From Dehalococcoidia bacterium (GTDB lineage Bacteria; Chloroflexota; Dehalococcoidia; Tepidiformales; Tepidiformaceae), in assembly GCA_007126855.1 (NCBI GenBank), contig SLAK01000040.1:1-12443 (forward strand): a stretch of 12,443 nt of DNA, written 5' to 3'. Shown one piece after another: positions 1 to 5,667 of the stretch; position 1 is the stretch's first letter, and each line of letters starts with the position of its first letter. Below the pieces are notes generated by a model that searched no databases, was not told the DNA's origin, and was given only the letters and a program-made list of their open reading frames with translations. Both the position numbers and the translations under genes were made by a program.

Positions 1-83
1 CCAACGGCGAGAGCGAGGATGGCAAGAAGACCAATCAGTATCGTTAGCCTGGACGCATCCCGGCCCATAGTGAAATCGTTCAT
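1..83 (-). CDS. N-terminus of a membrane or exported protein (partial)
   Basis: Only the first 27 codons are inside the window; the gene runs off the left edge. The start ATG at 83-81 is preceded by a perfect AAGGAGG (97-91) at 7-nt spacing, which makes the start secure. The peptide begins MNDFTMGRDASR, followed by a hydrophobic run (LTILIGLLAILALAV) from about residue 13, typical of a signal peptide or a first membrane helix. The family cannot be named from this fragment. It lies downstream of the phosphotriesterase-like gene on the same strand, separated by 222 bp, so it probably has its own promoter or a processed leader. Confidence 0.7.
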   Translation of the reverse strand, partial: MNDFTMGRDASRLTILIGLLAILALAV

Positions 84-120
84 CAGGTTTCCTCCTTGAG
101 GGAGCTTCAATCGTGGCACC

Positions 121-148
121 CGCAATCCGTGTTCCATACACGGATGCG
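121..148. repeat. Inverted repeat in the leader of the left-edge gene
   Basis: Arms CGCAATCCGTGT and ACACGGATGCG surround a 5-nt TCCAT loop. They pair over 11 bp with a single bulged A. The repeat sits about 25 bp upstream of the Shine-Dalgarno of the left-edge gene. No T-run follows on either strand, so it does not look like an intrinsic terminator. An operator or a 5'-leader hairpin are the better readings. The rest of 84-305 shows no gene. A 12-bp palindrome (GCCGCCGGCGGC, 277-288) lies just after the upstream gene's stop. Confidence 0.4.
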
Positions 149-305
149 TTGGTCAGCGTATCCTTCATATCGTGTTGTGAGGATTGCACAAGCGGATAGT
201 TATCTAACGCGGGAATTGCGATCCGCTGAGGGCAAACAGCACTTAACCTGCGAGAACCTCGGTATGCACAGGAAGAGCCGCCGGCGGCGAACGAGCGAGA
301 GCTGA

Positions 306-1238
306 CTAACCTGCCAGGAAGCGGCGCGGCACCTCGTGGGTCATCGTGTGGATCACGTTTTCGGACACACCGTCTTCGCGCAGCGCCGGCAGGGCGACGG
401 TGTTGAGGAAGAGATAGCGCGTGGTCGTCGGCTCGGGGTCAGGTTGGCCCTGGAGGATGGGCATCGGGGCATAGTCGTGGCCAACCATGAGGCGCTCTGC
501 CCACCCCCGGTCTATGAGCGCCTTGAGGGTGCGGTTGCGTGCCTGCCACTCAGGGCGCGGGGGCACGCCGGGGTAGCGATCCATGGACAGGTAGACGCCG
601 GCGTTGAGCAGCTCTTCCAGGTAATCCGGGTCGGTGCTGTCGGCGCTGTGGCCGATGCAAACGCGGTCCATCGGCACGCCTTCTTCCTTGAAGATCTCCA
701 CCTGGCGGCGGCCGACCTCCTTCGGCGCCCACTGGTGGGTGCTGATGGGGCAGCCGGTGCGCTTGCAGGCACGAGCGGCGGCGCGCAGCACCAGCTCGGC
801 CTCGGGGGTGACGCCTTCGGCATCGTTGGCGACTTTGATGGCGCCAGCCTTGATGCCGGTGTCTTCGATGCCGACTTCGATCTCGCGGACGAAGATTTCG
901 GCGGTTTCGTCCGGGTCGCGCTGCCAGAAGGAGCGGGGGATATCGCGCCAGATGCCGGTGGCAACGACGATGTTCACCCCCGTGGCCTGGGCGACGTCGC
1001 GGACGTATCGCACGGCGCGCCCAAGGTCGGGCGTGGTGAGATCGATGATGGTGTCGATGCCGCCCTGCTTCGCTTCGCTGAGTTCACGGATGGCGTTGTG
1101 CTTCGTGCGTTCCAGGTCGAAGCGCCACGGGTAATGGCGGATGTCGTTGCCCATGGAGACGAGCACGTGCTCGTGGCTGAGGATGGAGCCGAGTTCGGTG
1201 TCGGGGATCGGGCCCAGGACGGTCTCAACGTTGGCCAT
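306..1238 (-). CDS. Phosphotriesterase/lactonase-family metal-dependent hydrolase
   Basis: A 310-residue amidohydrolase-superfamily TIM barrel of the phosphotriesterase (PTE, PLL, Php) family. The binuclear metal ligands can be placed: H22 and H24 in SHEH, the bridging lysine K135 in AGAIKVAN (carbamylated in the family), H168 in STHQ, H197 in IGHSAD and D255 in VGHDYAP. The length is normal and the frame is intact. Known members hydrolyse organophosphates or, more often naturally, lactones; the substrate cannot be read from the sequence. The ATG at 1238 has AAGGAGG (1254-1248) at 9-nt spacing. It follows the selenoprotein gene by 53 bp on the same strand and probably shares its transcript. 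The protein has no signal peptide, so it is likely cytoplasmic. Confidence 0.9.
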   Translation of the reverse strand: MANVETVLGPIPDTELGSILSHEHVLVSMGNDIRHYPWRFDLERTKHNAIRELSEAKQGGIDTIIDLTTPDLGRAVRYVRDVAQATGVNIVVATGIWRDIPRSFWQRDPDETAEIFVREIEVGIEDTGIKAGAIKVANDAEGVTPEAELVLRAAARACKRTGCPISTHQWAPKEVGRRQVEIFKEEGVPMDRVCIGHSADSTDPDYLEELLNAGVYLSMDRYPGVPPRPEWQARNRTLKALIDRGWAERLMVGHDYAPMPILQGQPDPEPTTTRYLFLNTVALPALREDGVSENVIHTMTHEVPRRFLAG

Positions 1239-1291
1239 GGATCGCCACCTCCTTCAAGGCGGCGATTCTACAGGGTCGCGGCGGATGCGGC

Positions 1292-1840
1292 TCAGGCTGG
1301 CGGGGCTACCGTTTCCAGCGCCCGGACTACGTCTTCGGGGCCCGGGTGGTCGCCGGCGAAGCTGCTGACGTAGCGATAGGGCATTTCGCCATCCGGGGTG
1401 ATGACGAAGACGCCTCCCTGCTGGAAGGCCGAGCCCTGTGTTCGGCTCTGGCGGAAGCCGCTGCGCCGGGCGCGAAGCGCTGACCGAATGGTCCCGGGAT
1501 TCAGGGAACTGAGAAGGCCCCGGCGGGCTCCGACTGCTTCGTAGGTCTTGAGCGAGGGGTCGGTGAAGAGCGGGACTTCGAGGCCTGTGTCTTCGCGGAA
1601 CCAGCCTGCCTGTTCGCCGGTGCCGTTGCCAATGACCACGAGCTCGCCGCCGGCCTGGTGAATCCTGGGGACGTAGCCGCGCAACTGCGCGACCTGCTCT
1701 TTGCAGAACAGTCACCCAAAGTGGCGTATCAAGGCCAGGACGACGGGCTGCCGTTCCCAAAGGCTTGCCAGCGGCACCTCTTCACCCTGCGGCGAAAGCA
1801 CCGTGAGTGCCGACAGCCGTTCGACAGTCCGATTGCTCAT
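1292..1840 (-). CDS. Peroxiredoxin-like (AhpC/TSA_2) selenoprotein with in-frame TGA read as Sec43
   Basis: Read through one TGA (1714-1712), this is a 182-residue thioredoxin-fold protein of the AhpC-TSA_2/PRXL2 type. The ATG at 1840 begins MSNRTVERLSALTVLSPQGE, and a GGGAG lies about 9 nt upstream. Residues 26-42 (SLWERQPVVLALIRHFG) match the family strand that leads into the active-site CxxC. The TGA takes the first Cys, giving U43-L-F-C46-KEQVAQLR, then the family segments GGELVVIGNG, PLFTDPSLKTYEAVG and QQGGVFVITPDGE. Homology on both sides, an unbroken frame apart from that codon, and a SECIS-like hairpin just downstream favour selenocysteine over a nonsense mutation. The role is probably a thiol/selenol oxidoreductase or peroxidase. 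A conventional caller would report only about 130 residues from the TTG at 1684, without the active site. The Sec machinery is not in the window. Confidence 0.85.
1676..1711 (-). promoter_or_regulatory. Candidate bacterial SECIS element
   Basis: The 36 nt directly after the UGA fold into two adjacent hairpins on the minus-strand RNA. The first pairs CUGUUCU with AGAGCAG around a GCAA loop (1711-1694). The second pairs GUCGCGC with GCGCGGC around an AGUU loop (1693-1676), with all 7 pairs formed and one of them G-U. The second apical loop starts 26 nt after the UGA and has G at its second position followed by U. This fits the bacterial SECIS rules as I recall them: a short loop with G in the first two bases, a stem of at least 4 bp, and a UGA-to-loop spacing of about 16-37 nt. 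Confidence 0.6.
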
Positions 1841-1922
1841 GGACAACGCTCCCTGCGCTGCACTCGCCATTCGCGAGCAAGCCAGCTCCATGTATCACTG
1901 TACCCGTATGCGGCGGCCCGTG

Positions 1923-2558
1923 TTAGCGGATCTCCGCGGCTTTGATGAGCAAGTCGGCGCCCTGCTCGGGGTTGATGTGGTCGGTGTTCACGCACAGGTC
2001 GTAGGATTCTGGGCCAAGCCACGGGATACCGTAAAAACGGTCCATGTAGATGATGCGGTCCTGGTCGATGCGCCGGGCGAGCTTCTGGGCTTCGTTCTCG
2101 TCCACGTTCATCCCGCGCATAATGCGGCGGACGCGGTGGTCCAGCGAGCCGGTGACGAGCGTGCGGAGCGTATCGGGCCGGCCCTTGAGTACGGCCTGGG
2201 CGGCGTGGCCGACGATGACCGCGTTGCCACGGTCGGCTATATCGAGGATGACCTGTTCGACGAACTTTCGGTAATCGGCGGAGGTATAGAGCGGGCTTTC
2301 GGTGAGGGGAGTGGGGTGTGCCCAGACAGCCTCGGGCATGCTCGGGTTGCGGGCCAGAGTCTCGAGCAACCGCGTGAGCAACGAGGGGGCGCGCTGGGAT
2401 TCGCTCACCGCCTCGGGCGAGGCGCCGGCCTGGCGTGCGGCGTCCTGGACGATCTGGTAATCGACGTAGCGAAAGTCGAGCCGCTGGGCGACCACCCGTG
2501 CCACCTCTTCACCCAGCGATCCGATGGTGCGCGCCACGGTAATGACGCGTGTGTTCAT
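1923..2558 (-). CDS. Cytidylate kinase-like family protein
   Basis: A 211-residue protein of the cytidylate kinase-like (Cytidylate_kin2) family. The N-terminal nucleotide-binding loop is VITVARTIGSLGEEVA (5-20), the family's variant P-loop, which lacks the classical GK[ST]. It is followed by YVDYQIVQDAARQAG (31-45). The C-terminal half has GNAVIVGHAAQAVL (111-124), an arginine-rich LID-like stretch (HRVRRIMRGM, 141-150), RRIDQDRIIYMDRFYG and SYDLCVNTDHI. All of these are typical of this family rather than of housekeeping Cmk, and the phosphate acceptor is not established. The ATG at 2558 has GGAGG (2569-2565) 6 nt upstream. It is the first gene of a minus-strand set that continues into the selenoprotein gene after 82 bp. 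Confidence 0.85.
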   Translation of the reverse strand: MNTRVITVARTIGSLGEEVARVVAQRLDFRYVDYQIVQDAARQAGASPEAVSESQRAPSLLTRLLETLARNPSMPEAVWAHPTPLTESPLYTSADYRKFVEQVILDIADRGNAVIVGHAAQAVLKGRPDTLRTLVTGSLDHRVRRIMRGMNVDENEAQKLARRIDQDRIIYMDRFYGIPWLGPESYDLCVNTDHINPEQGADLLIKAAEIR

Positions 2559-2588
2559 TGGCGGCCTCCCCCGGCTATCTCGCGCCGC

Positions 2589-2594
2589 ATTCTA
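2589..2594 (-). promoter_or_regulatory. Possible -10 box for the cytidylate kinase-like gene
   Basis: The minus strand reads TAGAAT (5 of 6 to TATAAT) 30 nt before the ATG. A start near 2582 would leave a leader of about 24 nt that contains the GGAGG. No convincing -35 is visible at 16-18 bp. That position is instead overlapped by an inverted repeat (2602-2622). Confidence 0.35.
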
Positions 2595-2601
2595 GCGGAT
2601 T

Positions 2602-2622
2602 TTCGCGCTTGCGCCGCGCGAA
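2602..2622. repeat. Perfect inverted repeat TTCGCGC-N7-GCGCGAA
   Basis: Two perfect 7-bp arms flank TTGCGCC. The repeat covers the place where the -35 of the cytidylate kinase-like gene would lie, as expected of a repressor operator or activator site. The surrounding divergent region (2559-2856) shows no gene. It also contains a weaker 14-bp near-palindrome, GTGAACATGCTCAC (2703-2716). Confidence 0.35.
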
Positions 2623-2856
2623 GTCCCGGGAAAAGACGACGATTCTCCCGCTGAATGCCGAACCGCCACGGCGAAATCAGCGCAGCTTTCCGCCGCAGGC
2701 CGAGTGAACATGCTCACACGAAGATGCCGGGTTGGGGCACATCGGACTTACCAAATGGTCTGGATGGCCTGTCACCAGAGCGAAAGCCCTGTAATGTAGA
2801 AGGCAGGTAGGTCGACGATCGTGGTAGGCGGCGTTGACCGGGAGGAGGCAAACAGC

Positions 2857-3081
2857 ATGTCGACGACACCGATGCAGTACAACGTGAACGAGGACCAGAA
2901 CCACCTGCGCACCTGTAAGCGCTGTGGTCTTTCCTATGACTGGCGGCGTTCGCCGAGCAGCTCGCTGAAGATGACCTATTGCGGTTCGCTCTGCGAGCAC
3001 GCGGACCTGGGCTTCACGCTGGAGGCGCTCCTGCGCATGCCTGCGGTTGAGCCGCGGGAACCCAAGAAGCCGGTCAGCTAG
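2857..3081 (+). CDS. Small zinc-ribbon protein
   Basis: A 74-residue protein. The start at 2857 is chosen over an upstream in-frame start (2821) because GGGAGGAGG lies just before it at good spacing. It has a Cys4-type zinc-ribbon pattern: C20-K-R-C23-G-L, then Y-C42-G-S-L-C46-E-H48 about 19 residues later. The segment between the cysteine pairs is basic and serine-rich, and the C-terminus is acidic and proline-rich (MPAVEPREPKKPVS). It is not recognised as a named family; nucleic-acid or protein binding through the ribbon is a guess. It is divergent from the cytidylate kinase-like gene. Its stop codon ends exactly where the convergent RNase H gene's stop begins, with zero spacing and no terminator between them. 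Confidence 0.75.
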   Translation: MSTTPMQYNVNEDQNHLRTCKRCGLSYDWRRSPSSSLKMTYCGSLCEHADLGFTLEALLRMPAVEPREPKKPVS

Positions 3082-3741
3082 TCAGACTTCCTCACGCAGG
3101 TGCGCCGTAGCGAGCGCATCTGCGTATTCGTTCCAACGAGAACCATCGTGCGCCCGGATCCACTTGATGTGGACACCCGGGCGTTCTCTTTTCAGGGCAT
3201 AGGCCTGCTTCACCAGCTCCAGGTTCTTCACCTCGCCATCTTTCCTTCGCCAGCCGCGCTTTTCCCAGCCGGGCGCCCACTTCGTCAGCGTGTCGACGAC
3301 GAGGCGGCTGTCGGTATAGAGGTCGGTCTCCGTGCCGGGCGGGAGCATGGATAGCCCTTCGATGATCGCTTTCAGCTCCATGCGATTGTTCGTGGTACTG
3401 GGTTCATAGCCGTGGCGCTCTTCCACGATCTCGCCATCGCGCACCCAGACCGCGCCCCAGCCGCCCGGGCCCGGGTTGCCCTGGCAGGAGCCATCGGTGA
3501 ACACGCCATCAGCCGGGCCGGCGGTGTAGCGGCGCAGCACCTCGGCACGGCTGAGGGAGGGCGGCGCGGCCGGGCCCCCGTTGGTCCGCCCGGACGTTTT
3601 TGCACCGGGCTGCCGCCTGTTTCGCCGCGGGTAACAATCCGAACAGTGCTTCGGCTTCCAGCCGGGATACTTCGCCTTCATCGCGGAGGAGAGGGAGAAA
3701 CGCTTGCCACAGGATTCGCAGGTGAGTTCGCCGTCTGCCAC
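3082..3741 (-). CDS. rnhA: Ribonuclease HI with N-terminal zinc ribbon
   Basis: A 219-residue enzyme if started at the GTG at 3741. RNase HI cleaves the RNA strand of RNA-DNA hybrids. The catalytic carboxylates are all present: D83 (FTDGSCQGNPGPGG), E122 (TTNNRMELKA), D144 (YTDSR) and D207 (NEYAD), with H198 in RAHDG. Residues 1-40 form a separate CxxC...CxxC ribbon (C8, C11, C33, C36) where many RNases HI have nothing and eukaryotic RNase H1 has a hybrid-binding domain. A proline/glycine-rich linker (41-75) joins the two. The frame stays open far upstream to 4197, but that part overlaps ynfA antisense and looks like a GC artefact. The GTG before ADGELTCESCGK fits the start of the zinc ribbon. 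The SD is weak (GAGG very close), so leaderless initiation is possible. Confidence 0.9.
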   Translation of the reverse strand: MADGELTCESCGKRFSLSSAMKAKYPGWKPKHCSDCYPRRNRRQPGAKTSGRTNGGPAAPPSLSRAEVLRRYTAGPADGVFTDGSCQGNPGPGGWGAVWVRDGEIVEERHGYEPSTTNNRMELKAIIEGLSMLPPGTETDLYTDSRLVVDTLTKWAPGWEKRGWRRKDGEVKNLELVKQAYALKRERPGVHIKWIRAHDGSRWNEYADALATAHLREEV

Positions 3742-3784
3742 CGCCTCAGTGTAGGCGGGCGGGTGCAGCCGGGCACGCGGCGGG

Positions 3785-3790
3785 TAGACT
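3785..3790 (+). promoter_or_regulatory. Possible -10 box (TAGACT) of the ynfA-family gene
   Basis: GGTAGACT lies 12 bp before the ATG at 3802, and no good Shine-Dalgarno is seen. If this is the -10, the transcript would have a leader of only about 5 nt or none. The same octamer precedes the gene at 4199. No clear -35 is visible. Confidence 0.3.
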
Positions 3791-3801
3791 TGGAAACGCC
3801 C

Positions 3802-4140
3802 ATGCCGGAAATCCCACGCGCGCTCATGCTGTTCACGATCGCCGCGTTCTGCGAGATCGGCGGCGGCTGGCTGGTGTGGCAGTGGCTGCGGGAAGACCGG
3901 CCCTTTCCGGTGGGCGTCATCGGGGCGCTGGTGCTGGTGACCTACGGTGTGGTGCACACGCTGCAATCCGAGGCGGAATTCGGGCGCATCTACGCGGCCT
4001 ACGGCGGATTGTTCATCGCCATCGCGATGGGCTGGGGCATGATGATCGACGGCTGGCGGCCAGACCGCTGGGATGTTGCCGGGGCGCTGGCGGTGGTCGC
4101 GGGCGCGCTGCTTATCATGTTCGCGCCGCGTGGAAACTGA
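3802..4140 (+). CDS. ynfA: YnfA/UPF0060-family small membrane protein
   Basis: A 112-residue integral membrane protein with four hydrophobic segments (about 5-28, 35-54, 66-82 and 92-108). It has the UPF0060 signatures: AAFCEIGGGWLVWQWLRED near the first helix, AAYGGLFIAIAMGWGMMIDG in the third, and RPDRWDVAGALAVVAGALLIMF in the fourth. Members are short, and some have been linked to small-multidrug-resistance-like export, but the function here is not proven. The ATG at 3802 sits right at the family N-terminus and 60 bp from the divergent RNase H start. The SD is poor and the gene may be leaderless. Confidence 0.88.
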   Translation: MPEIPRALMLFTIAAFCEIGGGWLVWQWLREDRPFPVGVIGALVLVTYGVVHTLQSEAEFGRIYAAYGGLFIAIAMGWGMMIDGWRPDRWDVAGALAVVAGALLIMFAPRGN

Positions 4141-4178
4141 GGTCCCGCCGTACGCAGCGCCAGAAGCGGATCCTGCGG

Positions 4179-4184
4179 TAGACT
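4179..4184 (+). promoter_or_regulatory. Possible -10 box (TAGACT) of the gene at 4199
   Basis: GGTAGACT is repeated here, 14 bp before the ATG at 4199, in the 58-bp gap after ynfA. It suggests separate initiation of the downstream gene with a very short leader. No -35 is recognisable. Confidence 0.3.
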
Positions 4185-4198
4185 CGGGGGCGAGCACT

Positions 4199-5149
4199 AT
4201 GACCGATCCACAAAAACTCGGCCCACCCTTCGACCGCGTTGTCGCTGTGCTGGAACTGGCCGCGGCGGCAGCGGGGGGACACGTCGCCTACGAAACCAGC
4301 GTGCGGGCGCGCAAGACCGGCGACCTGCTTGAACTGGACGCGGCGCTGTACATGCCCGGCACATCGAGCGACGAAGTGTTCCCGGTCGCCGTCGTCCCCG
4401 GGGACTCGCCAGTGGGCGTTGACGTGGTGGACCAGGCCGCCTCCCACCGGCGCGCGACCGATGCGCGCGGGGCGATGGTGGTTTCGGCCGCCGGCTTCGA
4501 ACGCCCGGCGCGAAAGCGTGCGGACGACGAGGGCGTCGCACTGGTGCTGGCGAGCGAGCGGGATTCTACGGGCTGGCCATCATGGATAGCGACAGCAGGC
4601 TTCGAATCGCAGCAGCTCGACTGGCGCATCCGGAACGTTTCGCTGCCACCGGTGCCGGGGCTGCCGAAGAACATGCAACAGCAGCGCTTCGGGCCCAACG
4701 ATGCCCTGTTCGAAAACCCGCAGGGGCGGCGTTTCACGCCCCAGGAGCTGTTCCAGCGATGGATGAAGGCACCGCCGAACGAGCGTGCCTTGCGCGAGCA
4801 GCTTCCCCGCGACGGCAGGCACGTGACGCGCGACATCACGTTGCGCTTCGACCGGCCGATGAAGCTGATGATGAACACCGTGCGGCCATTGCCGCCGGTA
4901 CGCTGGAGCGATTTTTCCGTGGAGGCATGGATGAACGTCCAGCGGGTGCCGGTGAAGCTGGTGGAGTCGCCAGAGCAGGAGCTGGCGGGAAACCCGCTCT
5001 GCGCCTATGCTTCCGACCCGATAGCCGGGGAGAACGAGACGGCGCGCCTGTGGCTCTGGCAGGAGCCGCAGCCGGACGCGGAGGAGCCGCGGTTGCGGAT
5101 CGAGTTCATCCGCGAGCCAGTGGCAGCGAGCCAGCCCGAGAACGGCTGA
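4199..5149 (+). CDS. Protein with a degenerate Mrr-like (PD-(D/E)XK) nuclease domain
   Basis: A 316-residue protein of unknown role. Residues 10-120 follow the layout of Mrr/restriction-endonuclease-like domains: a helix (FDRVVAVLELAAAAAGG), LLELDAALY with the first Asp (D47), then VAVV-PGDS-PVGVDVVDQAA, the turn DARGAMVVSAAGFERPAR, and a final GVALVLAS strand. In active members the strand before P-V-x-V-x-x-V carries ExK (such as IECK). Here that position reads A64-V-V66, so the metal-binding Glu and catalytic Lys are absent and the domain is probably non-cleaving. Residues 125-316 are not recognised; they are rich in Arg/Pro and contain two short repeated-style strands (ITLRFDRPMKLMMN, LRIEFIREP). 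The ATG at 4199 is the first Met after a GGGGGCGAG. It lies 24 bp upstream of the MaoC gene, likely co-transcribed. Confidence 0.65.
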   Translation: MTDPQKLGPPFDRVVAVLELAAAAAGGHVAYETSVRARKTGDLLELDAALYMPGTSSDEVFPVAVVPGDSPVGVDVVDQAASHRRATDARGAMVVSAAGFERPARKRADDEGVALVLASERDSTGWPSWIATAGFESQQLDWRIRNVSLPPVPGLPKNMQQQRFGPNDALFENPQGRRFTPQELFQRWMKAPPNERALREQLPRDGRHVTRDITLRFDRPMKLMMNTVRPLPPVRWSDFSVEAWMNVQRVPVKLVESPEQELAGNPLCAYASDPIAGENETARLWLWQEPQPDAEEPRLRIEFIREPVAASQPENG

Positions 5150-5173
5150 AGCAACCCGACCCGGAGGGCAGCG

Positions 5174-5629
5174 ATGGCCGGGAAGTACTTCGATGAGCTG
5201 GAAATCGGCATGGTGTTCGACCACCAGCCGGGCCGCACCGTCACCGAAACGGACAACCTGCTCTTCACGGCGCTGACGCTGAACCCGCAGCCGCTGCATC
5301 TTGACGCTGAGTTCGCCCGCGGAACGCAGCACGGGCAGGTGCTGGTGAACAGCATCTTCACCCTCGGGCTGGTCGTTGGGCTGTCGGTGGGGGACACGAC
5401 GCTGGGGACTACGCTTGGGAACCTTGGCTTCGACGAGACGACCTTCCCGAACCCGGTGTTCATCGGCGACACGATCACGGCGCAGACCGAGGTGGTGGAG
5501 AAGCGCGAAAGCCGCACAAAGCCGGACCGCGGCGTGGTCATCTTCGAACATCGGGGCATCAACCAGCGCGGGGAGGTCGTATGCCAGTGTCGGCGGCGGG
5601 CGATGATGATGAGGCGGGCGGAAGGCTGA
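5174..5629 (+). CDS. MaoC-family (R)-hydratase/dehydratase
   Basis: A 151-residue hot-dog-fold protein that probably hydrates or dehydrates an acyl-CoA. The hydratase-2 segment reads TLNPQPLHLDAEFA (35-48): H42 is kept, while the residue five before it, Asp in classical R-hydratases, is N37. This LNxQPLHxD form is, from memory, shared by a MaoC subgroup that includes mesaconyl/itaconyl-CoA hydratase-like proteins. The later segments VNSIFTLGLVVGLSVGDT, FIGDTITAQTEVVEKRESR and FEHRGINQRGEVVCQCRR are typical of that subgroup. The ATG at 5174 has GGAGG 8 nt upstream, following the Mrr-like gene by 24 bp. The substrate is unknown. Confidence 0.87.
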   Translation: MAGKYFDELEIGMVFDHQPGRTVTETDNLLFTALTLNPQPLHLDAEFARGTQHGQVLVNSIFTLGLVVGLSVGDTTLGTTLGNLGFDETTFPNPVFIGDTITAQTEVVEKRESRTKPDRGVVIFEHRGINQRGEVVCQCRRRAMMMRRAEG

Positions 5630-5643
5630 CTGCCACCTGATCC

Positions 5644-5667
5644 CGCGAGTCACGACGTGACGTCGCG
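5644..5667. terminator. Hairpin at a convergent gene end
   Basis: CGCGAGTCAC and GTGAC-G-TCGCG pair over 10 bp around a GAC loop with one bulged G. It overlaps the ABC permease stop (5650-5652) and lies 14 bp past the MaoC stop, where a shared terminator would be expected. There is no T-tract on either strand, so it would be a non-classical terminator or only an RNA 3'-end structure. Confidence 0.35.

Noticed and set aside
277..288. GCCGCCGGCGGC palindrome as a terminator
   Set aside because: There is practically no loop and no T-run; it is expected by chance at this GC content.
96..305. 69-codon plus-strand frame in the left intergenic region
   Set aside because: It has no SD or family pattern. 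It begins within the SD region of the opposite gene and ends in a basic low-complexity tail.
336..1373. Long plus-strand frame (345 codons) opposite the phosphotriesterase-like gene
   Set aside because: It is a GC-driven shadow of a well-supported gene. Its composition is Gly/Ala/Val/Asp-rich with no family pattern.
1712..1714. TGA as a simple nonsense mutation (pseudogene)
   Set aside because: It is exactly at a catalytic Cys position, the frame is intact on both sides, and a SECIS-like hairpin follows. It remains the main alternative if the genome lacks Sec genes.
1254..1760. 168-codon minus-strand frame overlapping the selenoprotein gene in another frame
   Set aside because: It has Arg/Pro-rich sequence without homology, while the neighbouring frame carries the peroxiredoxin-like protein once the TGA is read.
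3742..4197. N-terminal extension of the RNase H frame
   Set aside because: It is antisense to the ynfA gene, Arg/His/Pro-rich, and not part of the zinc ribbon or RNase H domain.
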